DNA from: Cymodocea nodosa
Lineage: Eukaryota > Streptophyta > Magnoliopsida > Alismatales > Cymodoceaceae
DNA length: 64,000 nucleotides
NCBI GenBank assembly: GCA_036874045.1
Contig: JAZBRI010000011.1
Span: forward strand, 10,035,501 to 10,099,500
Direction: 5' to 3'
How positions within the stretch are numbered: the stretch's first letter is position 1; each line of letters begins with the position of its first letter. Under the pieces are notes generated by a model. It was not told the DNA's origin. It saw only the letters and a program-made list of their open reading frames with translations, and searched no databases. Shown here one piece after another: positions 55,630-64,000 of the stretch. A program made the translations under genes and the position numbers.

Positions 55630-57676
55630 TGTTCCGGTTGCTTTAGGTGGAATTAAAGAACTTGTATTGGTTCCCAAGCAACAACACTAAATAACTTGTA
55701 TTTGTTAACTTTTGTTTTTAACTTAGTTAATTTATCTTTATGCTTATCAGTAATTCCTTTTTAGAAGTAAACAAACAACTTTTCACACAAATTAGATATT
55801 AATTCCAATTTGTATTTTAACTACAAGTGCATAGTATATATTGTATTTGTGTGCAAGTACAGGTCGATCCCATAGAGAAATTAAGTAAGAATTGTGTACT
55901 GTTCTATTTTTAATAATATACTTAATGTGTTCAGTAATCCCTCTGTTGAGTTACAGTTAACACAATAGACTAATCTCGTGGACTTAAGTTAACTCCACGA
56001 GCTTAGCTTTTTAATTTAATATTGCTATTTACAGAGGAATTCGGCCAACCATTGAGCGGTTCCACAGATTGTAAATAACATCAATTGAGCTCTTTAATGC
56101 TAGTGAATATTAGATTTATCATTAAGCAACACTAACATTCAAATATTTCAAATAGTAACCATTAAAATCTTTAAGTATCTGGAACAATCGATTTTAGTAA
56201 ACTGTAATACTATTTTCTATTTTCTGAATCAAACAAACACAAAGCATTCACAATACTAACAATAATAACTTTAATCACAATACAAAAGAAATAATACAAC
56301 ACTTAAATACTAAATATAACCTTAGATAAGTTGTTATTTTTGGTATTTTTATTTTGAGATATTCATGAAAATGGGTAAAAGGTGAAATGTAAAAATCTCT
56401 ATCGATAGTAAATACTTCCGTCACTACATGCTACGCGATTACACCATTGAAAACTTAATCACTTACAATTCTACCTCCTCTCCCTATAGAATCGTGAGTC
56501 CAGAATTGCAAGATGATCTCCTCTTCATCATATTGGCATCAACCCGAAACCAAGGCTAGAAGCTTTACGATCTCCTGAGATATGAGTCGGTGCTTGGTGA
56601 AAATGGCTTCCTTTCCTACGAGGCGATTACTCCTCACAGTGGTTGTTAGGCACCGTGTTTGGTTCGAAATCGACCCGACATCAGGAAAGTATCCTCACAA
56701 ATCTCTGATGGGTGGTGATTATGGTAATGTTGGTGATGTTGGTGAATTGTTGGTGATGGTGTGGATGATTATGTGAACTTCTGACGTTGCTTGTAGTTAG
56801 CGTGACCCTCCACCTTTACACACACTACCAACCACACCTTCTTCGTTTTTTCTCCTCTTCTTTTATATTTCTTTAGTAGTAACTGCTTCTACTTTAAATG
56901 ATCGGTTGGATTTCCTTCATTCAGATCAACGATGGTGATTTCTTCTCCCTTCCACGAGTGAATTCCTACATGATACGTTCAATCGTGGCCTTCCTTCGAA
57001 TGTCCTTTTTTTGTAACCGCTACAGTGGCATATTAGAAATTAAATGGTTTGTGGAGTTACAGATAACTCAACGGACTTACTTCATTGATTTAACTATAAA
57101 ACATGTGCAATAAAGAAATAAGCTGCTAACATAATGCGTTACCTTAGTGTGTATTCATGTAACTCAAAGTGTACAGTTATGCTAACTTAACGAGTTAAAC
57201 ATGTGCATCTCACGTGATATACTAAAGCATTTAAATTCAACACGTGCATAATTCTAACTTAACAAGTTCAAAAATTTTGGACACTTATGAACCTAACTAT
57301 TCGATGCCCAGAAGCATTTCGGATAGTTAATAGATAACTTACTGAAAATCCACTTAAGTCATGCATTATGGTTTTAACACATGTACTTCAGGAAATAATA
57401 AAATATTCTTTAAAACATAACTGTCCGGTACATTAAACATAACTCTTTGAAATAACAGAAAATTCAGATACTTAAGAATTTCACAGTTTGCAATTTACCG
57501 ACAGTTCAGAAATGTACTAAATTAGCATTAATTCCCTGAAATTATGCAGATTCTTTTATTAAAGCATATAATAGTACAATTATAACATAATAGCTTAATT
57601 CTCATATGATAAGCTAAATATTATGCAATTAACCACCATTTAACCGTTAATATTATGCACTTTTTCATTCTAAACA
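55630..57676 (-). repeat. Unit V 5' LTR
   Basis: Starts TGTTTAGAATG at 57676 with intact TG and runs to 55630, seven bases before the primer site. Length is 2047 bases. TATAAAAG at 56867-56860. Immediately upstream (57677 on) is ORF3 of unit VI, not a polypurine tract. Confidence 0.9.
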
Positions 57677-58273
57677 ACCCTCAACTTTTCTTACAGAATG
57701 CATCATATAGTAAATGTGTCTTTGCCACAGCCATATCTTTAGAATTTCCTTGGCTCTTAGAACTTTAACAAGCTCTGCAAATTCTCTCCATTCCTTTAGC
57801 ATTGATAGCCCCAAAATTGTTGCTCTTTCTAATGGCCTTGGCGGTGGAATGGATGGTCCTGGCTGCTATTCCTTAGTAGCAAGTCTTTTAACAGCCAGCT
57901 CTTTAGTTGCAAGTTCTTTCACTACTTTCCTCTATTGCTCCTAGATTTCCCACCAAGCATGTCCAATAATATGTCTTACAAACCACAATCGTGACTTGCA
58001 CTGGATTAACTCTAGGGCAACCTCATTATTTGGTCTAATTTTCTTTTCTCTATTTACAACCACTTCTATTGCTATTTTAATTTTCATTTCTACTATTTGA
58101 GGTATTCTAATATCTAAATCTACCAAAACTTTTCTCTAGTAGAAGATATTAGATTCTACCTTTTCTAGTTCTTTTTCCCGTGTCATGTTCTTGATCTTTT
58201 GTCATGTATGCCATTCCTCTAAGTCTCTAAGAAATCTTGTAGTGTCCACTGCTTCCCAAAACTCTAGAGTCAT
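57677..58273 (-). pseudogene. ORF3, 5' part, unit VI, joined to an LTR
   Basis: The usual ATG is changed; the next one lies at 58273 (MTLEF). It shares NREKKIRPNNEVALELIQ (about 58060-58000) and a kept SRLWFVRHIIG block. It ends at 57677 in AAAAGTTGAGGGT directly before the LTR, the same ORF3 position as in unit V. Confidence 0.75.
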
Positions 58274-58388
58274 CTTGTCTTCGTGGTGTGATGGAATGGA
58301 ACAAAATCACTCTGACCTCTACTATTCTAAGTTCTAAATGATTGCTACAGATAATGCCCCCAAATCCTAAGTTTTAGTATAAATAAAT
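58274..58388 (-). other. Unit VI ORF3 leader, short
   Basis: Matches the leader upstream of ORF3 in units IV and V and ends at the insertion site of the LTR at 58389. Confidence 0.6.
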
Positions 58389-60122
58389 TGTTGGATTGAA
58401 TGACTACACAAGAGGGAGGTGAATTGTGTTTTTCAATATTTTCAAAAAAATTGAAACTTCAATATAAAAAAAAACAAATCGAGACACTATTTTAATCAAA
58501 TCATTTTATTCAAGGTTTCAATTACAATATACAATTCAATTCTCCTCAGAAATTGTAGATGCAATTATATAACGATACCATGTTTCATCTAATCAATTTC
58601 ATAACTACTAATAGAGAAAACTAATTTATGAAATTTAAAACATTTCTCCCTGTTTGAGATTTTTCTTCTTCTTCTTTTGCAATTATTCAGTGACGAATAT
58701 CTAACTTTCTTTACTTCACTGAATTTGCTTTCGTCTTCTTCAAATCTTTAGCGACATATATCTGATTTTCTCTACTTCACTAAATTTTCTTCTATCTGAG
58801 AGCTTTTCCTCGAAGAGGTGTTTTCATCCCTGAAAATATATTTCGTTTGGTGTGTAGCGATAATTGATCAATGAGAATTCTATGCCTTTTATACTGTATC
58901 TTCATTTCATGCATATCCTCCATGTTTAATCACTATCAGTTTTCCACTATTCACATCTTCTCTTTTTCCTTCATCGAAATACACACGTTTTCCTTTCGAA
59001 TTTTCTTTAATCATCAATCCTAGATCTCTAAAAAATTTCCTGCAAAATAAACTTTCTCATCCAAAATTTTCCATCAAGTGTAATAACAAGTCGTGTTAAT
59101 GTTAACTAAATGAGTAAAACAAGTATATTTATAACTTAATATATCTAACTCAATGAGTTCATCATGTGCCAAATCACGTGACAAGTACTGTAGCTAACTC
59201 AACAAACTAAGTTTGTGGTGTTACAGTTAACTCAACGAACTAGCTTAACCTTTCTTTTGGAAGGTTAAATGCTAACTCACCGAAAATAGTTTAAGTATTA
59301 GATAGTTAAGTTTTCTAAGTATCTAAAATATATTTTTATCATAAAACTAGTGAGACACGTGTCATGACTTGAAAACATGACTGAAGTTACCTTTTGGAAG
59401 GTTAGATACTAACTCACCGAAAATAGTTTAAGTTTTAGATAGTTACGGTTGTAAGTCTCCGAAAAACTTTAACTCATCGATTTAGTAATAAAAAAATGTT
59501 TTTACAATAAGGTATTTACCACATGCAAGAATAATAACTTTAAGTTTATAATGCTAACTTAGCGCGTTGCCTTAGTGTTCAATATAGCAACTCAACACGT
59601 TTAGTTATGTTAACTTAATGAGTTAAACATGTGCAACTCACATGATACAATATAACATTCATAAACTTTAATTTCACCACATGCACAATACTAACTTAAT
59701 GAGTTCGTCTCTTCATTTTAACCTTTTGTTCACTAACTCAATGAGTTCTCACGTGACCTATTTTAACTTTTAAGCCTATAACTTAATGAGTTCTCACATG
59801 ACCTTTATACAAATAACACATTAACTCAACGAATTGTCTTAACGTGCACTGTACATGATATAGAAAATATAACTTTAAAACATATCATGTTTTACATTAA
59901 AAACACACGTTAACTTAACGTTTAGTTAAATGAAAAGTTAGTATAGCTTAATGACTAGTTATTTAACTTAGTATACTTTCAGATCCATTACAGACAAGTA
60001 TTTATATCAGTAAACTTTTTTTGTATTAATTGATGTTCTTAATTTACTTTCACAAACAATAGTAATTGAGTAAATATGATTACATTTGTTTAGCACACAT
60101 CATCAAAACAAAATACTCAACA
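58389..60122 (-). repeat. Copia-type solo LTR inserted in the unit VI spacer
   Basis: The plus strand begins TGTTGGATTGAATGACTAC and ends AAAATACTCAACA. Flanks TAAAT (58384-58388) and TAAAC (60123-60127) are a near-perfect 5-bp duplication, and the host sequence resumes exactly (CCCTAAGTTT). The GAGGGAGGTGAATTG phrase near 58413 and TGTTGAGTATTTTGTTTTGA on the minus strand are typical of copia LTR ends and set the minus orientation. TATAAAAG at 58893-58886. Its U3 half (59100-59950) carries TAACTCAACGAA, TAACTCACCGAAAA and ATAGTTA words. No internal domain. Confidence 0.82.
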
Positions 60123-60741
60123 TAAACCCTAAGTTTTTGGCAGGTAATTAGGTCATTTTCGCATGCAAACTCTCGCTATCTCACTCACTTCTCCGTGGAG
60201 TTACGGTTAACTCCAAGGACTAAGTCCGTAGACTTAACTACAGCACTCCGTTGAGTTATAGTTAACTCAATGGAGTAAGTTTGTTAACTTATCCTAGACT
60301 CAATAGAGTATGTTTGTTGAGTTAAGTGTAACTCAATGGACCTCCCGTAAAGTTATAACTAATAAAAATACTTATAATAATAAATTTTAATTCAGTCTAG
60401 ACCGAAGAATTTCCATTCTAATCGACTCTTAATTTTTCAACATTTTAGAATTTTGGTCAAACCGTTATATTCCCTCGATTGAACCAAAATTAAATACTTT
60501 CTTTTTTTTCCTACTAGTTGAACTGATACCATGCTTCGGTAAAATTGACATTTTTACTTAATATAATATATATATACTTGTATTTTTATGTTTTGGTCAA
60601 ACCGATGGATCCTTTCGATGTGACTATAACAATTTTTCTTTTAATATATATTCCAGTAAAACCGATAATTTCTTTTAGTTGAACTGCGACTATATTTAAA
60701 ATAAGTTATTTTTTTTCACAAAACAAACATATATCTATTTC
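60123..60741 (-). other. Unit VI pol-ORF3 spacer
   Basis: GAGTTA/TAACTC pairs (60193-60335) and ACCGA words (60400-60665), in the same order as units II, IV and V. No gene. Confidence 0.7.
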
Positions 60742-62214
60742 TTACTTAGTAAAGCTCAAGTAGTCCTCTACTCTTACTTCTTCTATAATTTCAAAGGAAC
60801 TTTTTGGAATTTTCAAAATAGGTCTAAGTCTTTGTCCATTTACTTTAAATATATTCTGATTTTTAGGATTTTCAATTTCAATAGCTCCATAGGAATAAAT
60901 ATTTTGAATTATGTAAGGTCCTACCCATCAAGATCTCAATTTTCCTAGATGGTTATGAAGTCTAGTCATGTAAAGATATACTTCTTGTCCTATTTCAAAA
61001 GTTTTTGGAATAATTTTCTTATCATGCTAGAACTTCATTTTCTCCTTTTCTTTTACAACTTTCGAATAAGCTTCATTCCTAAATTCTTTGAATTCAATTA
61101 ATTGCATTTTTCTATTTTCAGCAGCTTGATTTAAATTGGTGTTTAGAGTTTTTAATGTCCAATAAGCTTTATGTTCAATTTCAACTAGTAAATGGCAACT
61201 TTTTCCATATACTAGTCTAAAAGGTGGCATACCTAAGCTTATCTTATAAGTAATTCTATAAGCCCAAAGTACATCTATTAATCTAGTAGCCCAATCTTTT
61301 CTAGTAGGATTAACTACTTTTTCTAAAATTAACTTGATTTGTTTGTTTGCACTTTCTACTTGTCCACTTGTTTGTGGATTATATGATGTTGCAATTTTAT
61401 AATTTACTCCATATTTCTTCATTAAGGTTTCAAAACTTCTATTACAAAAATGAGTTCCTCTATCACTAATAATAGCTTTAGGTATTCCAAATCTAGTAAT
61501 TATATCTGTTCTTATAAAATGTATTACCACTTTGTTGTTATTAGTTTTTGTAGGAATAACTTCTATCCATTTAGATACATAATCCACCCCTAACAATATA
61601 TAATTAAATTGATTAGAAATAGGAAATGGACCTAAAAAATCTATTCCCCACATATCAAAGATTTCAACTTCAACAATAGGGTTCAAAGGCATCATATTCC
61701 TTTTTGATATCCTTCTTATTTGTTGCATCACTTGTAATTTCATTGTAAATTCATCCAATGCTTTTAGCTTTATTTCAAGATCATCTAGTCTCATTGTATT
61801 CAATTTTTGATCAATTTTCATTATGGTTTTTTCAGTTACATATATGATATCAATTTCAGGTTCTAAATATTCTTCCCTATAGTCTAATTGGTTGACTTCA
61901 TGCTATTCACACAAGTATTATTCCAGTTTGTCCATATTTTGCTCTAAACTATGCTCTAGTCTGCCATACCTATCCCAAACTTCCTTGTCTCTCAACATAT
62001 TGCACGTTCTAAACTAACCATTAGTTGGGTAAACTATAAGATTCTCATACTTAGTTCTATTATATTGAATATAATTCATTTGTTGTTCATGTGATCTAAC
62101 TATCTGCAATCGTCTTAGTTTCAAACAATCAGAGATGTCACGACCTTCCAAATTGCAGAATTCACATATGCTAACTATAGGTTTTAGAAATCTTTGAGCA
62201 TAAGCATATGCCAT
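60742..62214 (-). pseudogene. pol: Athila-like polyprotein with PR-RT-RNase H deleted, unit VI
   Basis: Begins MAYAYAQRFLKPIVS at 62214 with the CCHC knuckle (CEFCNLEGRDISDC; the His is Arg here). A TAG follows TNG. The frame open from 61821 to 61027 runs from the linker (LDEFTMKLQVMQQ) straight into [19 protein letters not shown] and the integrase core ([29 protein letters not shown]). About 3 kb encoding protease, RT, RNase H and the HHCC finger are missing, and the joint at about 61725 keeps the frame. The C-terminus (VNGQRLRP, SSFTK) ends at TAA 60744-60742. Confidence 0.9.
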
Positions 62215-62287
62215 ATTCTCAATTATAAAATACAACACACTACACTCTTAATATTAAAACAAAACAACACTCATAGTTGCTTAGCTT

Positions 62288-62310
62288 CTCAATCCCTAGC
62301 AACAGCGCTT
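62288..62310 (-). other. Unit VI primer binding site (tRNA-Asp), degenerate
   Basis: AAGCGCTGTTGCTAGGGA on the minus strand; still matches the tRNA-Asp complement at most positions. Confidence 0.7.
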
Positions 62311-62317
62311 GGAAACT

Positions 62318-62486
62318 TGTTTGGGGTTCTTAAGTTAAATCATAAACTTGTTTGATTTATTTTTATGCTTATATTAATAAATTCTTTTAAAAGTAAACAA
62401 ACAATCTTTCACATAAATTAGATATTAAGTTCAATTTGTATTTTTAACTGCAAGTGCACAGTGTATATTGTATTTGTGTGCAAGTA
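62318..62486 (-). repeat. Unit VI 5' LTR, only the last 170 bases
   Basis: Matches the left end of the unit I LTR (5653-5822), including TTAAGTTAAATCATAAACTTG and TGCACTTG, and stops abruptly at CAAGTA (62486), where unrelated sequence begins. Confidence 0.85.
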
Positions 62487-62646
62487 CACCATATTAGTTA
62501 TTACACTACAAGCATGAAAATAAAACTACACTACATTATTCTAAACTAGCTACTCTAGATCTAGCATACATGGCCTTATAACCATACGTCTATGGCCATG
62601 TAAGCCTTGATCTACTAAATGCAAGCAAGGAACATTAAGTTCTAAG
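62487..62646 (-). repeat. Fragment of the 12844-14596 LTR family
   Basis: The reverse complement aligns with about 14157-14300: CTTAGTAGAT, ATACATAG/ATACATGG, ATGGTTATAAG, CATGTATGCTAG and TATTTTCATG in the same order. A short piece trapped between the unit VI LTR and a copia LTR. Confidence 0.65.
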
Positions 62647-64000
62647 TGTTAGGACCCTAGTATTTTGATAATGCAAAACCTATGTGAGGAAACATATTGT
62701 ATTTCACATTTAAGTCAATACTGCATTAGATCAAAAGGCTGTTAGAACTATTTCCAAGCAGATGAAAAGATCAAGAAGGTTCCAGATGAACAGATCAAGA
62801 AGAGTCAGCAAAATCGGACAGTTACAGGTCTAAGTATCCGAAGAGCAAGTTTAAAGCAGTAGCAATGCTATCGGACAGTTAAAAGAATAACTATCCGATT
62901 TTACAAAGCCTTTGGAGAGTTATTTAATCAGACAGTTAAAGGGATTGAATGATCGGATAGTTAAGAAGATAACTATCCGGAAGCTTAAAGGATTTTTCAG
63001 AGAGTTACAAGTATAACTATCCAAAAGTTAAGTTATTCAATAAACCACGTGCAGAAATACAGAACGGAAGCTTAAAAGACTTGTTGGAGAGTTATATAAC
63101 TATCTGAGTTTTCTTTTTGGAGAGTTAGACAACTATTCGAGTTTTTCGGTAAGTTACAGACATAACTTTTCAGAACTTAAGTCATTTTATTACGCACGTG
63201 CAAAATGGAGAAAGCCGGCAGTTGAAAGTTTAAATGGGAAAATCGGAGAGTTAGATAACTATCCGAAATTTAAAAGAGAGTTTCGGTAAATTATAGTTTA
63301 ACTATCCGAAACTTAAGTTATTGAATTTCCCACGTGTAGAAATCCAGACAGATGCTCAAATAGGTCTTCGGAGAGTTAGAATGATAACTATCCAGAATTT
63401 CAAAAGAGTTTCGGTGAGTTACAGTTTAACCATCCGAAACTTAAGTCATTGAATTTCCCATGTGCAGAATTCCAAACAGTGGCTCAAATAAGTTTTCAGA
63501 GAGTTAGAAATATAACTATCCAAAATCCTAAAGAATTTCGGTGAGTTACAGGATAACCTTCCAAAACTTAAGTCAGTCTTTTATGCATGTGCTAAATCGG
63601 AAAGTTGACAGAGTCAAGTATTTAACTGTTCGGTGAGTTACAGTTACTCTTCAGAGAGTTGCATAGCTAATTATCCGAAAGAACAGGAAAATTGGTAAGG
63701 TTGACTTGAAACATTTTTCTGAACGGACACTTGCCGTATTGGGACTTGATCCTAATCAAGTACAGAAGAATACATCTGTTGGAGGAAAATATGATCGTTG
63801 CACATATCAAGTATATATACAAAATGCAGACAACAGATATACGGTAGAGCTTACAAGTGAGATTACAGATACAATTACATACAGAGATACAGTATACATT
63901 GCAGATCAATTACTAATATAGAAGAAAGCTCAAATTCAGTTCAACAAAGAATCGATTGAAAGATGGATTTACAAGAAGATTCTTAAAGCTCTCCATGCGC
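62647..64000 (+). repeat. Ty1/copia LTR, second copy, runs off the right edge
   Basis: Starts TGTTAGGACCCTAGTATTTT (intact end) and follows the LTR at 15048: GGAGAGTTA/TAACTATCCGAA words from 62815 to 63690, the ATCTGTTGGAGGAAAATATG phrase (63773; compare 15733), a TATATATAC box (63813) and AGCTCTCCA near the edge. It is longer than the 15048 copy because it has more repeat words. The open frame at 63706-63921 is not a recognisable gene. Confidence 0.85.

Larger units (their letters stand above)
49543..57676 (-). mobile_element. Unit V: tandem Athila-like copy with truncated ORF3
   Basis: LTR (57676-55630), primer site, polyprotein (55527-50875), spacer, and ORF3 up to 49543, where it joins directly to the start of the unit IV LTR. 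It lacks the distal ORF3, gag domain, F-box gene and polypurine tract. Confidence 0.85.
57677..62486 (-). mobile_element. Unit VI: tandem Athila-like deletion copy
   Basis: Partial LTR (62486-62318), primer site, knuckle region fused to integrase (62214-60742), spacer, a foreign LTR (60122-58389), then ORF3 to 57677 joined to the unit V LTR. Confidence 0.8.

Noticed and set aside
62815-63690. CRISPR-like array of short repeats
   Set aside because: Repeats are degenerate, inverted, irregularly spaced and inside a plant LTR; no cas genes, eukaryotic context.
63706-63921. 71-codon plus-strand frame near the right edge
   Set aside because: Lies within the copia LTR around the promoter and R region; no family match and not open in the 15048 copy.

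Overview
This is plant nuclear DNA, most likely from a eudicot. It is AT-rich and almost entirely made of nested, decayed transposable elements: Ty3/gypsy elements of the Athila type with a tRNA-Asp primer site, Ty1/copia elements with an initiator-Met primer site, and one PIF/Harbinger DNA transposon with introns. The only clear host gene is the 5' end of a fatty acyl-CoA reductase on the minus strand at the left edge (two exons inside 208-531), which runs out of the window. A second, uncertain pair of exons lies at 1538-1819. No tRNA, rRNA or CRISPR was seen.

Layout. 1-1.9 kb: host gene ends. 1.9-5.65 kb: AT-rich DNA, a very degraded copia integrase/RT stretch (about 3.36-4.96 kb) and a degenerate minisatellite. 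5.65-15.05 kb: unit I, the 3' half of a minus-strand Athila-like element (3' LTR, polypurine tract, F-box gene, gag), split by two other LTRs. 15.05-17.33 kb: a copia LTR, primer site and broken gag inserted into unit I. 17.33-25.28 kb: unit II, a plus-strand Athila-like element (5' LTR, polyprotein, start of ORF3) inserted into the copia gag and cut off at 25,280. 25.28-29.12 kb: unit III, the 3' end of a minus-strand element (3' LTR, polypurine tract, truncated F-box gene). 29.12-35.0 kb: PIF/Harbinger transposon. 35.0-49.54 kb: unit IV, the most complete minus-strand copy. Read 5' to 3' it has LTR, PBS, zinc-knuckle/PR/RT/RH/INT, ORF3, gag domain, F-box gene and 3' non-coding DNA. 49.54-57.68 kb (unit V) and 57.68-62.49 kb (unit VI): two more minus-strand copies in tandem, each with ORF3 cut at the same place and joined to the next LTR; unit VI also lacks PR-RT-RNase H. 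62.49-64 kb: an LTR fragment and a second copy of the copia LTR running off the edge.

The most interesting content is the architecture of this Athila-like family. (1) It carries an F-box/FBA-type gene between its gag domain and its polypurine tract, seen in three copies. (2) Its capsid-type gag domain is not behind the primer site but downstream of pol and ORF3, while the zinc knuckle stays at the 5' end. (3) Its LTRs and spacers are full of short inverted words of the form TAACTNNNCGA, and the same words fill the LTRs of unrelated copia families in the window. All retroelement reading frames are broken by stops or frameshifts, many of which look like C-to-T decay, so no copy here is expected to be autonomous. 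No searches or alignments were run; family calls rest on motifs read by eye.
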